Shown here in pieces: positions 11,585 through 22,029 of a stretch of DNA of 64,000 nucleotides. This DNA is from Escarpia spicata (lineage: Eukaryota > Annelida > Polychaeta > Sabellida > Siboglinidae), in the NCBI GenBank assembly GCA_963995525.1, contig OZ023214.1, positions 46,105,820 through 46,169,819 of the forward strand. Reading direction: 5' to 3'. Position numbers and translations under genes: made by a program. Every line of letters begins with the position of its first letter. The stretch's first letter is position 1. Under the pieces are notes generated by a model that was not told where the DNA came from, did not search any database, and saw only the letters and a program-made list of their open reading frames with translations.

Positions 11585-11975
11585 AGACCACAATGTTAAC
11601 TTTGTGTAGTGTTGTGTGAGTACACATTATGTTTCTGTGCATCGCGGTATCATGATAAGGGCAACATATAAATAGTTATCATACAGCATATATTGCGATG
11701 GTTTGGCAAGACAAGCGTGCGCTGCATCTAGTGATTGTGCTGTTGATAAGGATTTATTTATTTAGTGTTGTTAGTTTGCAAAAGTATATGTCATAAATAA
11801 ATCCTTATCAACAACACAATCACTAGATTCAACGCACGCTTGTTTTGTGTTCCCGAGAACTAACGACAGCAAATATATCGCCTGCACGAGACTGTTCTAT
11901 AAATAGCCGCGGACGCCAAGCGTCGGCCGACAAACTACTTCTGCCGTGGAATAGCGCAATCTATATAGTGCCCCT
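11585..11975. mobile_element. TTAA-flanked foldback MITE
   Basis: TTAA at 11581-11584 and 11976-11979 could be the target duplication. The ends are weakly inverted (AGACCACAAT versus AGGGGCACTAT). Its centre holds a strong inverted repeat: arms 11711-11762 and 11792-11843, about 52 bp with about four mismatches, separated by 29 bp. The hairpin centre (11777) nearly coincides with the element midpoint (11780), which supports the boundaries. Confidence 0.55.
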
Positions 11976-12114
11976 TTAATGATAAAGGTTGCCAAAAGCC
12001 AGGTATATTTACATTAACATAATTGTGAAGTAATTCTATACAACGTCTAGCCATGCATGCATTTCTAAGATGTTATAAATAAATAACTGTTAATAGAAGT
12101 GTTCGATCTCTACC

Positions 12115-12381
12115 TCAAAAAGGTGCTGGTCTGCCGGACCACCAACTTAAAAATACAGCAACAGTAATGATACCATCACTGCAAGAGTAAGAAGACCTAT
12201 AACTAATATCAGACAAGTCAGAGTCGTTGTCATCAGCACGACCGGCTGCGTTAACTCCATCACTTGGTCCTGCAGCAGTGAATTCCAACTGGTCTATGTC
12301 TTCCTCTCCTTGGTGCTTACTATCACCAGGTGCTTCGAATAGAAACCGAAGAGCCGTACTCTTCTTCTGCGTCGTTGTCAT
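12115..12381 (-). CDS. Unrecognised acidic open frame (doubtful)
   Basis: An 88-codon frame with a Ser/Asp-rich segment (DDNDSDLSDISYRSS). It could be an N-terminal exon of a gene on the minus strand or a chance frame. No splice partner was identified. It lies outside the TTAA element that follows. Confidence 0.2.
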   Translation of the reverse strand: MTTTQKKSTALRFLFEAPGDSKHQGEEDIDQLEFTAAGPSDGVNAAGRADDNDSDLSDISYRSSYSCSDGIITVAVFLSWWSGRPAPF

Positions 12382-12744
12382 GTGTGGTCTACGCGATTTC
12401 TTCAGCCTCGTCTCACGAGAATGTCCGAGACTCTCGTCACCGTTTTATTTGCATTTAAACAGTTTTTTCCCGTTTTGGTATTGGAGTTTTTTTCCCAAAA
12501 AAATACGATGAGCGAGTAAATTACCGTACTTTTGTTTTGTGGGCTTTTTACGATAAAAATCACTAAACATGCGCTCTTCGTAAGCGTCACGTTTCGCCTT
12601 AAAGGCCATATCCTGGAGGGACAAAAATTGCTAAGTATGAAAATATGCTTGTACATATATGTTTTCTGCAATATAATGACAACCCCGAAACCACACGTTT
12701 GCTGAAACATTTCTAAAATTGTATACATTCGTTCACATACAGAA

Positions 12745-13128
12745 ATGGTCAACAAATATGTTGTTGGAAACTGCAACAATTCGAATCTGACTGGCCATTC
12801 TGTGCACGAATTTCCCAAAGAGCCAGTTACTCGGCAGAAATGGGAACGTTTTGTTCGAAACGCCAGGGCCGATTGTTATCATTATGCTACGGCAACTAGC
12901 ATTATTTGTGGTTCGCATTTCGTTGCGCCTGATGACTTCGACGGCTTCATACAATGGAAGATGGGTTTCTGGCGTAAGTTAGTAAAGAAATATGCCGTTC
13001 CTTCGAAGAACACAACAGAGGCGAAGGCGAATCGGTTACCGGCGAATCTGCGCAAGTGGGCCCGGTCAGTTGTCGGAGCTTCTTCACTGGTTCGTGTCTA
13101 TATACTATACGGTGCCACATCGTGCTGA
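12745..13128 (+). CDS. THAP-domain transposase N-terminal exon, truncated
   Basis: A 127-codon frame. Residues 1-85 are THAP-like: MVNKYVVGNC at the start, FPKE, the conserved Trp in RQKWERFV, ICGSHF giving the second Cys-x2-His pair, and the closing AVPS. The first zinc ligand, normally Cys at residue 5, is Tyr here, so zinc binding would be impaired. The last ~40 residues are the reverse complement of the opposing frame and are probably not transposase. THAP is a DNA-binding module used by transposases to bind element ends and by host regulators. It sits inside TTAA-flanked inverted repeats, so a transposon origin is likely. Confidence 0.6.
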   Translation: MVNKYVVGNCNNSNLTGHSVHEFPKEPVTRQKWERFVRNARADCYHYATATSIICGSHFVAPDDFDGFIQWKMGFWRKLVKKYAVPSKNTTEAKANRLPANLRKWARSVVGASSLVRVYILYGATSC

Positions 13129-13244
13129 CTAACATCAACATTGTCGATCTCGGCAATGTCATCCTCACTGTCACAGAAATATATATGATCAAACGTTTCG
13201 TGATCCGCGTCAAAATTGATATCGCTCTCTGAACTACTCGAGTA
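13040..13244 (-). pseudogene. N-terminal exon resembling P2X7-like cytosolic-domain proteins, frameshifted
   Basis: A frame starting MAAYSSSSESDINF is acidic and Ser-rich and reaches DVAPYSI before a stop. In the next frame the sequence continues YRHEPVKKL. Many invertebrate proteins annotated as P2X7-like share an acidic start followed by PY-R-x-EP, so a short insertion around TATAGTATATAG may have broken it. This comparison is from memory and is tentative. The frame points inward from the right end of the THAP element. Confidence 0.3.
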
Positions 13245-13604
13245 AGCCGCCATTTGTATAGAGTTGTTTACAAGACACCGCGCGACTGTGCAGGCGTGAA
13301 GCCGCTGCACTAACTCACGGCGGAACCACGACTGACGTCACGTTTCAGCAACAAATGCAAACCCGGCAACGCTCGGGAGTTTCCGTAAAATGGCAAATTT
13401 AAAGGCTCTTTTTATGTCGTATGCACATATACGATATTTAAACATTTTGGCAATATCATCATTTGAAAGGGCATCAACCATTTGTTATTAAGGGACAGAG
13501 CATATTGTATCCCAGGATAGAGCCTTTAAAGGAAATAATTTGGCCAACAATGAGCGTAAACCGAATTTTTATTTAAACAAAATTGTTGTTTGCTCGTCTA
13601 CGGG

Positions 13605-13675
13605 TGGCGAGTGTGTGCGTGCGTGTGCGTGTGCGTGCGTGTGTGTGCATGTGTGGCGTGTGTGAGTATAAGTGT
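13605..13675. repeat. GT-rich microsatellite
   Basis: Interrupted (GTGTGCGT)-type tandem run. Confidence 0.8.
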
Positions 13676-14115
13676 TCTGAATTTCATTTATATTGACACA
13701 ATGGGTGCTATGCACAGTCTGAAAGTACTTTGTGCTTTTGCCTGATAAGGGGTTGCTCACTCACTTATTCCACTCAGGTGGCACACAAGGCATCAAAAAG
13801 AGAACGTCACTGTTGTCGGTCGGCAGCCCGTATGTTGATCGTACTCCATGTCATCCTTTATTTCCTTTCCACTATTAATTCGTCTCTTTCGGTCGGACTC
13901 CTCTCCGACTTCCGTCCGCTGTCCAGCATACGGCTATCTTGTCAGCTTCCAGCATTCAGAGCCACAGAGAAGTACGCTGAGGACGTTACTATTGTATAGC
14001 CCCAATTTAGTTTTTCAATCTCAGCTGTCTTGACAGCCAGGTGGATTTCAACATTGCGAAAGTCTGGTTGGCTTTGTTGATTCTAGCTGTGGCATCTTTC
14101 TCGGGAGTCTTCATC

Positions 14116-15245
14116 TTTGAAATTTGCGGATGATACAAATTTTTTTAGAAGGATTAAACGTGATGGAGATAGACAGCATTTACAAGATGATCTTGACAGG
14201 TTGATAAAATGGTCTGAAAAATGGCAAATGTTGTTCAATTTTGGGAAATGTAAATGCCTCCACACAGGATATGGGAACGAAGATGTACAGTATACAATGG
14301 GGGTTCTGTACTAAATACTACTGTAAAAGAAAAGGATTTAGGGTTAACCATTAGTGCTGATATGAAGGTTTCAGAGCAGTGCGATATTGCCGCTTCAAAG
14401 GGAAATCAAATCCTTGGATTAATTAAGCGAAATATAACGTATAAGGAAAAAGAGCTAATAATACCGCTTTACAAAACAATAGTTAGGCCTCATTTAGAAT
14501 AGTGTATTCAAGCGTGGCCATGTCGCTAGAAGGACATAGATATGTTAGAAAGAGTACAGAGGAGAGCAACTAAAATTACACCAAAACTGAGGGATCTTAG
14601 TTACGAAATACGCCTAAAAGAATGAGGTTTAACAACATTAGAGACCAGGAGATTTGAGAGGAGATCAGATAGAAGTGTTTAAAATATTGAACGGCTATGA
14701 AAATATTGATAGAAATATTTGTTCTCAGTTAAGAAAGGTATAAGGACCAGAGGCCATGAAGTTAAATTAGTAAAGGAGCAGTGTAAATTACATATACGAA
14801 AGTTCTTATCCTCACAAAGGACTGTAAATGAATGGGACAGATTATCTCCTGATAGTGTTTGTGCTAGTAGCGTGAATATGTTTAAAAATAAAATCGACAC
14901 ACCTTAAAAGAGGGGGTGCTGGGGGTATTTTCGTGATCCGTGATTAGCAAAATTATTTCCTCTTGAAACGTGAAAGCTCTGTGATTCGTGATCAGGTGCA
15001 ACAGCGTGATGCGTGCTTTAAAATATATTTTCCTTGTGAACCGTGATTGAGGTATCACTTTCTTTGTGAAATTGACGACAGCCTAGGACAGGTGCCTAAA
15101 AATTTCGATCTCTTCGTGAAACAAGAAATGGTATTTTATCAAATATTTTCACTGTGAATTGTGATCCAGGACCCCCCCTGCACCCCATCTTAAAAGGGCG
15201 GGATACACGTAGATAAAAACAGTATTGGACTCTCGATAAACCAAA
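14116..15245 (+). pseudogene. CR1-clade LINE 3' fragment interrupted by a MITE
   Basis: 5'-truncated just before the reverse-transcriptase FADD catalytic motif (KFADDTNFFRRI). It continues with LIKWSEKWQMLFN, KEKDLGLTISADMKV and YKTIVRPHLE, has a premature stop near 14500 and several frameshifts, and ends in the RTVNEWDRLSPDSV C-terminal region. The 3' UTR (GGGCGGGATACACGTAGATAAAAA) resumes at about 15190 after a ~280-bp insertion. Two further copies of the same family lie at 32478-33645 and 36873-37537, both on the minus strand. Confidence 0.8.
14909..15188. mobile_element. MITE inserted in the CR1 3' end at TTAA
   Basis: Comparison with the uninterrupted CR1 copy at 32598 shows the empty site CACCTTAAAA. 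Here TTAAAAG occurs on both sides of the insert. The ends are inverted and G/C-rich (GGGGGTGCTGGGGGT versus the reverse of CCCCCCCTGCACCCC). The interior repeats GTGATC/GTGATT words. TTAA as target suggests a piggyBac-like or Kolobok-like origin; a 7-bp TTAAAAG duplication is the alternative. Confidence 0.6.
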
Positions 15246-15379
15246 ATAGTGGAGCAGATATGTGTAAATAACAAGAAGAATTGTGGGTTTTGTGGTAAAA
15301 GCACCAAAATTGGCGTATATGATGTTAAGGGAGTACTAAATGTTTTAAGATATAGTGTCAAGCTGAATTATTTCCGTGA

Positions 15380-15645
15380 CGCCCGTAACATGGGAAAATC
15401 CGAAATGGCCGCCGCACGGATCTAAATATCTATTAATTGTCCTATCTTCGTGAATAGTTAACATAAATAAAGTGTCTTTTTATATGTTTTCAGACATGCC
15501 GAATCCAATGGCGTCATCAGTTCATTGAAAAAATGCATACATTTTAAGATAGGGCACAGGTTAATAATAAAATCAAGATGGCCGCCACCTGAATTGTGAA
15601 TATCTACCAAATGTCATTTCTTCCCAACTAGTTAACATAACACCA
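15380..15645. repeat. Two diverged direct-repeat units
   Basis: Units at about 15400-15467 and 15575-15640 share ATGGCCGCC...AATATCTA...GTTAACATAA with moderate divergence. The nature of the parent element is unknown. Confidence 0.4.
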
Positions 15646-15719
15646 TGGTTGAAGTGTCCTTGTATATTTTTTTCTGTCATGTCATATCAAAACAACACTT
15701 AGTTGGAGTCATAGTGGAA

Positions 15720-16420
15720 CGGCATATTGGTTTGCATTTCAGAGCAGCCCTGACACACTTGCATTGTCCTGTGCACCCTTTCTGGCTTCCACAGCATAGC
15801 AACTCGGAACATGAAGCTGCTGCTTCTGGGAGTAATGTCCACAGTGGTTCTCATCCTTATGTGGCACTCTTACGCCATCCGCAGGTCTCTGGAGAAGGAA
15901 GTTTTGGAGTACGGACATGTGCCTGTCCCCACACATGTCCACCTTGGTAAATAGCCCTTTTGTGTGTTGCAACAGTGCTGCTCCTGTGGGTGGTATGGCG
16001 TCGATGGACTTGGCTTTGGTACTGAAGATATGTTTTCTGGCAGAGTCAACACTAGTTTCTGTGCAGGTTCGGTCATACAGTAGCACAACGTAGGACTCTA
16101 GCACAGATATGGAATCTTCAATGAAACTCGGTGGATGTGTCGACAAGGTAGAGAATACTGGGGTGACTTCATTGAAAGATTTCCAGATGTCGAATGCAGT
16201 CTTTTTTTACCCTGCCTGCAAATTACGACACCGTATCGCAACCTGTGAAGGCATGGAACATGGGGAGTGCACGTGCCTTCTCACCACCCAGTGTTGTGGC
16301 GATGGTGGTAAGTAAAAGAACCAATACATTGTATGTTGTTGTACATGTTGCAGATAATGATATTAATATTAGAATATATATGTGTTCTAGTGCACCAAAC
16401 TTCTCAAATGACAACTGCAC
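15720..16420 (-). pseudogene. Broken multicopy invertebrate gene with GCDTVS motif and Cys-rich tail
   Basis: On the minus strand, 16420-16223 ends in ALPMFHAFTGCDTVS followed by a stop. After a frameshift, 16146 onward reads STHPPSFIEDSISVLESYV, YVVLLYDRTCTETSV and IPPTGAALLQHTK. A later frame gives PLWTLLPEAAASCSELLCCG and QKGCTGQCKCV, a CxCx-type Cys-rich motif. I recall this architecture as an abundant, repetitive and unnamed protein family in marine invertebrate gene sets, probably tied to mobile elements. At least three frame breaks show this copy is dead. Molecular function is unknown. Confidence 0.5.
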
Positions 16421-16429
16421 TAATGTGGA

Positions 16430-17155
16430 ATCAAATCCCTTTATTGATGTTCGTTCACCAAGTTTGGCGTTACATTTTCACTTCAATACGAACAAAGAGA
16501 CGGCAGAGGCGAGTCATCTGCCAACACAATGATACTAATGTCAGCACAATTGTTTTAAAAGTAAATAAAACACAAACATCGTTCCAGTGAACTATATCCC
16601 ATCTACTCACAAAGTAAGGGAGCAGAACCATCACCATATATTCAGAGAAAGACGACAAGTGTCAGTCTTACAACAAAGGACACAGTGATCACAACTGTAA
16701 CTGTTTCCATATTTCTCAAGTAAGAAATATGTCATTATTCTACCAAACATATTGCGATTGTAAAGCATTGAGAATTGGCAACGGACCAGCTTATATTAAA
16801 CTGTCATGATATCAGTTGTACGTACTACACACAGTATCAACAATTATTACAAAAGATAAACAGCATGCCAGTGTGATCTAACAATTTACAGATAGAATAA
16901 TGTCTAGGTGTGGAAATGGAATTAATGCAACTTGTCACAATCCCAACTATTTCCCTACACACAAGTCACAAACATTTGTTTATGAGAAACACAACATCTA
17001 TAGTGAAATCGAATCACCACTCTTAATAATAACAACGCAACATTTAGGTTCAATATAATGTCAACATATGACTAGTACGTGCACAACATCAATAGTAACA
17101 TTGTCGTTTAGGTAACCATCCCGGTCCACACCCGTTAAGTCATAAATCATCCCAA
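16430..17155. other. Stretch without recognised gene
   Basis: AT-rich sequence. No coding, RNA or repeat signal was found. Confidence 0.4.
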
Positions 17156-17162
17156 CAAATAA

Positions 17163-17293
17163 AAATGTTTATGCGGGACAACACTACCAAATAAAGTTGT
17201 GACTCGTGACTCGGAATCGTGGCTTGTTTGCTGATAACACAAATCAGATGTATGTTTGTATAAGAGCTTAATAGTCAGCTAACTCTTTATGTA
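17163..17293 (+). repeat. Direct repeat, left copy (~133 bp)
   Basis: Shares TTATGCGGGACAACACTACC through CTTTATGTATAACTAG with 17935-18070, at roughly 93 percent identity by eye. Confidence 0.8.
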
Positions 17294-17934
17294 TAACTAG
17301 ATTACATAACTACAATAATATACAATGTCGATACCTAGTTATACATGTTATAACAAATACACAAAACTGACAGCAAAGGTGGGGGAACCAACCACACGCA
17401 GGTGGAGGAAACCCACCGTCTTAAGTACATGTGTGAAATTCTGTGATTCAAAAACAAGGGGAAAGCGTTAGGTACATGTGCACATGTCCCCGCCCTAAAA
17501 CCCCTTGGAAGATGTATCATATACACAGTGTACTATTATCATTAGCCAGAATCTCGTAAGACAAACTATGCTACAGAATGGATGGCTATAGTTGCAAGAG
17601 ATATCAGGGAAAACATTGATATCACAGAACACAATTATACATACACTGTAGCTTAATAGAAACCGTGTATTTAAAATTATATGCAAAAACACACAAATAA
17701 GTAAAAAAAACACCACCAGCCATATAAATATTCAGGTGAAGACGGGGTAGGAGGGTGGGAAAACAAACTTCAAAACTCGAGAGCTGATTCTGGAAATTTT
17801 GAGAGGGAGGCTGCAATTGGAGAGCCAGTTTCATGTTTCCGTCAGCCTCATATTTTTTTAAGCTTACCGTATATTCCAGAATAGAAGCATTGGTTTGTTG
17901 CCCACATAAATGCCGTTTGAATTTCATTCAAAAG

Positions 17935-18070
17935 GTGTTTTTATGCGGGACAACACTACCAAATAAAGTTGTGACTCCGTGACTCGGAAACGTGGCTTGT
18001 TTGGTGATAACACAAGTCAGATGTATGTTTATATAAGGGCTTAATAGTAAGCCAACTCTTTATGTATAAC
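17935..18070 (+). repeat. Direct repeat, right copy (~135 bp)
   Basis: Partner of 17163-17293. The intervening 640 bp has no recognised gene. Confidence 0.8.
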
Positions 18071-18489
18071 TAGCACATCTAACACATTAGGAATCCACAC
18101 ATTTTGGTAACTGAAGTGCTACACAGTATTGGTCTACATTAACCACCGAGAGTGCATACAAAACATTTCTATTTCACACGGAATGCCCCACCTAAGCAGA
18201 AAGCACCCGTGCAACAAAGCCAAAACAAGGAGTATTTCTCTACCAGGAGTGTAACACAACACTGATATTTACCGGTTTAAGTTAACATATTAACTGTGTA
18301 GCCGAAATGGTGCTTACATTACATGGAATGCCCCACCTCAGTAGAAAACATTCATGCAAAATGTTTCCGTTGTTTGTCCGAAATGAATGAATACAAGCAT
18401 TGCTGCCTCATATGCCCCGCCTAAGTAGAAAGCATATTTTGTGCACCTGCCACCTTATGTGAGCATAACCACTGCAAAACAAAAAGAGG

Positions 18490-19141
18490 TCACTGCAACT
18501 GCAACATTGGAATTCGAATATATTTTTGAAAAGCGTGGGATTTCCATCGTCCCATGCGCTGGATTTCGTCGTCCGAGATCCCCTGCATTGCAGCTGCTGT
18601 TTCAGCGCATATCCGAAAACTATGACCTTTATAGTATAAAGTCGAGAGACCTGCCCATGTAAGACTTTTTTTGTTGAGTAGCAAAGAACGATTTTGTAAC
18701 TGGAGCTCCTATTCGAAGGAAGGCATGAAAGGCTAAAGTTAAAATGTTGTTATAATATCGTGAGATGTGTGGTGTAGAACACACCAACTTGTGCAAGACC
18801 GATTTTGTGACTGGTTCCCGCTGATCACCTGATGACCTCAATTTTGCAGCCCCATGCAATACTTTCCGAACAACAAATGTATCAGCTGGATCTGCAAAAG
18901 TGTGCATTTTATGCACGTATGAAATTGCTGAAATCACACTGGTAATGGATGATGGCGCATAACCTTTTTGAAAACAAAATGCTATAAAAGAAATTATTGC
19001 TGGTGTTTTTGCTGGAAACCAGTGTGTGAGGTGAAGTTCAGATTGGCAGAACTGGTGAAACATTGTAACACTTTTTTGATAAGCCTGTGTGGTGAGGTCA
19101 GACAAGGAAGCATCTAACAAGTGTTGAATGACAGTTACCAA
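18490..19141 (-). pseudogene. Tyrosine recombinase of DIRS/Ngaro-like element
   Basis: Frame 19141-18629 gives the N-terminal SAM-like core-binding region (TTQAYQKSVTMFHQFCQSE) and the start of the catalytic domain (FHAFLRIGAP; R of the first box). The overlapping frame 18684-18490 holds the second box: GHSFR (H-x-x-R), GISDDEIQRMGRW and the likely nucleophile Tyr in KYIRIP. The two pieces are in different frames, so at least one frameshift separates them. The enzyme would integrate the circular cDNA without target duplication (family knowledge). Confidence 0.75.
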
Positions 19142-19938
19142 GGCAGGAGATCCGACCGGATGACCAACTGCACTGGCTCGAGGCCATACTGCCTGCGCAG
19201 TTCTGGCATGTCCTGAAACAGAGACAGCGCATCAGCGATTCTATTCTGTTTACCTGGGACATGTTTTGCTCTTAAAATCAAGTTGTTTTTCATGAGTGCT
19301 ACAGTCAACTTACGGATAAGTGACATCAGTTGTTTGTCTTTACTCGTTTGGTTATTGATAACATGTACCACTGCTTCATTGTCACATAGCACAAGCAGTC
19401 TCCTATCTTTCAGAACTTGCGGCCACAAGAACAAGGCAAGTACGATAGGAAATAATTCCTTTATGGCAATATTGAAGTTCTGTCATGACAAAGGCCAATG
19501 ACCTTGAAACCACTGGCTTTCCAATAGACCAGCAAAACCCAAACCTGAAGCGTCTGTGAATAATTCAAGCTTTTCTGAAGACAGCCACTGATCATTAATG
19601 GGAAGTGATGACCCATTAAAGTTCTCCAAAAAAATAGACCACGCAGCTAAGTCTAGCCGTGCCTCCTTACCCAGGCGTATGTGAAAATTAGGCTTAACTT
19701 TGCCCTGGGTTAAATCATGCAATCTTCGGAGAAATGGTCTGCTGGAAATTATTACTTTACAACAGAATTGTAAAGTTCCAAGGAGACTTTGTAGTTCTCG
19801 CAAGGTAACTTTTTTACGGTGACTGAAGGACTTGACTAACTTAATCGCTGCTTCAAGTTTGTCCTGTGGGAGCCTAGCCTCCATCTTTATAGTGTCTACT
19901 TCTATACCATGAACAACCACACAAGTAGATGGCAACAC
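19135..19938 (-). pseudogene. RNase H region of DIRS/Ngaro-like element
   Basis: Frame 19938-19483 holds the RT connection and the RNase H start (ELFTDASGLGFAGLL; catalytic Asp in TDAS). The next frame, 19434-19135, continues with LLVLCDNEAVVHVINN and ends in HVPGKQNRIADALS, the HVPGxxN..AD motif. The break between the frames is a frameshift or stop near 19485-19430. Confidence 0.75.
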
Positions 19939-20531
19939 ATTTTTTTGCTATGCTTGATCGGAATTAACAACCAATTAGCCATAAAGAAAATTTTTTGCAG
20001 ATAGAAGTTGCAAATCGACTGAGATGGCAAGAGAAAAATGTAATCGTCCAGGATGTGAGACATATGCATAACATGACAATTTGTTTGTAGAATCCACTGC
20101 AAGGCAGAGCTAAATTGTTCAAAAATGTTGCACGAAATGGAGCAACCCAATGGAAGGCATTTATCATAATAATATTGACCTTCAAATGAAAAACCAAGCA
20201 GATGATAATCGCTAGGTTGAACCGGAATAATCCGAAATGCAGATTCAATATCAGCTTTGGCAATAAAACAACCACGACCCACTGATGTCAGCAATGAAAC
20301 AAAGTAGTCATAATCCTCATATGTTACAGAACAACACTCTTTTGGGATTCCAAAATTAACTGAATTTCCCTTTGAGAATGACAAGTCGTGAATTACCCGA
20401 AACTTGCCTTGCTCCGCCTTTAGAATAAGCCCTAATGGTGATATAACCAAGCAATGCGTCCTAAAGTACATTCTTTGATAATCATGTCCCTTGCCACTGA
20501 AAGGTTTGCTAGGAGAGATGGGTGGTTGCAT
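19902..20531 (-). pseudogene. Reverse transcriptase of DIRS/Ngaro-like element
   Basis: A 209-codon frame. It contains GKFRVIHDLSFSKGNSVN, KADIESAFRIIPV (first catalytic Asp), LPLGCSISCNIFE and HILDDYIFLLPS, the catalytic Asp pair in the LDD form usual for DIRS-type enzymes. The C-terminal part shifts frame into the RNase H frame (overlap 19902-19938). Confidence 0.8.
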
Positions 20532-20901
20532 GGTACTGTCCTATGGCTTAGATCGCCTTGAAAAGAAAGTGGAAATCCATGGGTAAATCCTTGGCAAATT
20601 TCCTCCGTCAAGGCTGGTTCATACCTACTTTCCTATAGGAGCTGCCAGAGCCGGGCGGCATGGATTGGTGTTGGGAGGTTGGATGCCGGTGAAAGCAGGC
20701 CGTTTGAAGGGGGTGGCAGGGCGATGGAAGGAGGTGGCAGGGCGTTTGAATGGGGTGGCCGGACGACTACCGTGACACTGTGACACTGCATGCTGTCCAT
20801 TGCAAGATGGGCATCTGTGTGCGAAGGTACATTTCTGATTGGTGCAACGCCATCACTGCAGTAGGCAAAGCAGTAGCCAGTGGGAAAGGGCTATTGCATG
20901 G

Positions 20902-21758
20902 CTATGGGCTGTCTCCACTGGGGAAAGGACGACTCTGATTTCCTATGGTCTTGCTAGCCGAAAGGAGGAGTTCCTGATGTAATGTACACCACGGCATGGT
21001 GAAGTGTGCCCTCAACTTCCTAAAGTCCCTGTCATATGTAAGAAAAACCTTGGGGGGTGAATTGGAAGCCATGGTCCGGATGATCTGCATGTATTTCATG
21101 ACAGCCTGTATCTCTAATGGGCAGTGTTGTGTATATATGGCCATGAAAATGAGGAAAGCATCTGACCACTGCTCGATGTTAGCAATTTTCTTGATGACCT
21201 GCGACTGAGGTTGGTCAAAGGTGAGATTGGGAGACATATATGTTGTTTCATGCGCTGCTTCACTAATTAGTAAAGCCAAATCAATATATTGGTTGGACCA
21301 AATTTTGTCTTTAATCTTTTGGTCCACCAGGCTACCAAGCGGTACCGCTGCCAATGCCCTCATGTTAGAGGGGTATTGAGGTAATTCCTCAACTAGTTCA
21401 CCATTGCAGCTGACCCAGCCGCTGCTGCTGACCCGGCCGCTGCTGGTGTTGCTAATGCAGCTGCCACTGGGGTCGCCTCCCTCGCTACCTGAGAGGATGC
21501 AGCCATCCCCATGACCACCTCCCGGATTGATTCCACCTGTTCCTGCATAGACCGCATCTGGTCACGTAGGATGCCAATCTCACCAGATGGAGGAGGTGCC
21601 GACAACACTGGGGCTGGTGGAACCATCTCCATCGCTGTGGATGTCCTTTCCTCGGGCCGGTCCCCATCAACCGTCCTGGCTCGTTTGCGAGGAGGTCCCA
21701 CGACTGTCTCGCGATAACGAGCTGGCGCTTGTGCAGAACGTTTACGTTGTGGAGGCAT
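20902..21758 (-). pseudogene. Gag-like region of DIRS/Ngaro-like element
   Basis: Frame 21758-21393 starts MPPQRKRSAQAPARYRE, basic and then proline/alanine-rich, with a coiled-coil-like stretch (LRDQMRSMQEQVESIREVV). After a one-base shift near 21395, the frame continues ELVEELPQYPSNM into 21363-20902, with IEQWSDAFLIFMAIY and YDRDFRKLR typical of these gag proteins. Confidence 0.6.
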
Positions 21759-22029
21759 TCTGAAACATTGAGAAAGGAAAACCGGACAGACACTGGGTCA
21801 AATTATAATGAACCCATACCGCTAGGTAAATTCATACTAGCTAATATGGAAGCAGACCAAAGTAGGAAAGAAACACAAATATACAAACGTTACACACTGT
21901 AATTGCATTGATATGTACTGCCTCCAACAGTATGTTCTGTACCATAAAACCCAAACCAGGATATTCACAAAAGCATATGGGTAATAATGCCAACCTCTGT
22001 AACTAAGGAATTGCAACGGAAGAAATAAT

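Larger units (their letters stand above)
12603..13525. mobile_element. Kolobok-like non-autonomous DNA transposon
   Basis: TTAA lies directly outside both ends (12599-12602 and 13526-13529). Inverted ends read AGGCCATATCCTGGAG on the left and, on the reverse strand of the right end, AGGCTCTATCCTGGGA. A THAP-domain open frame runs inward from the left, and a second acidic frame runs inward from the right. TTAA targets together with THAP zinc fingers point to the Kolobok superfamily (family knowledge). The interior seems deleted, because the two 5' exons nearly meet. Confidence 0.6.
17160..21800 (-). mobile_element. DIRS/Ngaro-like tyrosine-recombinase retrotransposon
   Basis: On the minus strand, in order: gag-like frames (21758-20902), reverse transcriptase (20531-19902), RNase H (19938-19135) and a tyrosine recombinase (19141-18490). 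The downstream tail holds two ~133-bp direct repeats (17163-17293 and 17935-18070), which could be part of the split direct repeats typical of this order. Three short words built on TGCCCC(A/G)CCTAAG(T/C)AGAAAGCA occur at about 18184, 18325 and 18414. Several frames are broken, so the copy is probably inactive. Confidence 0.75.
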
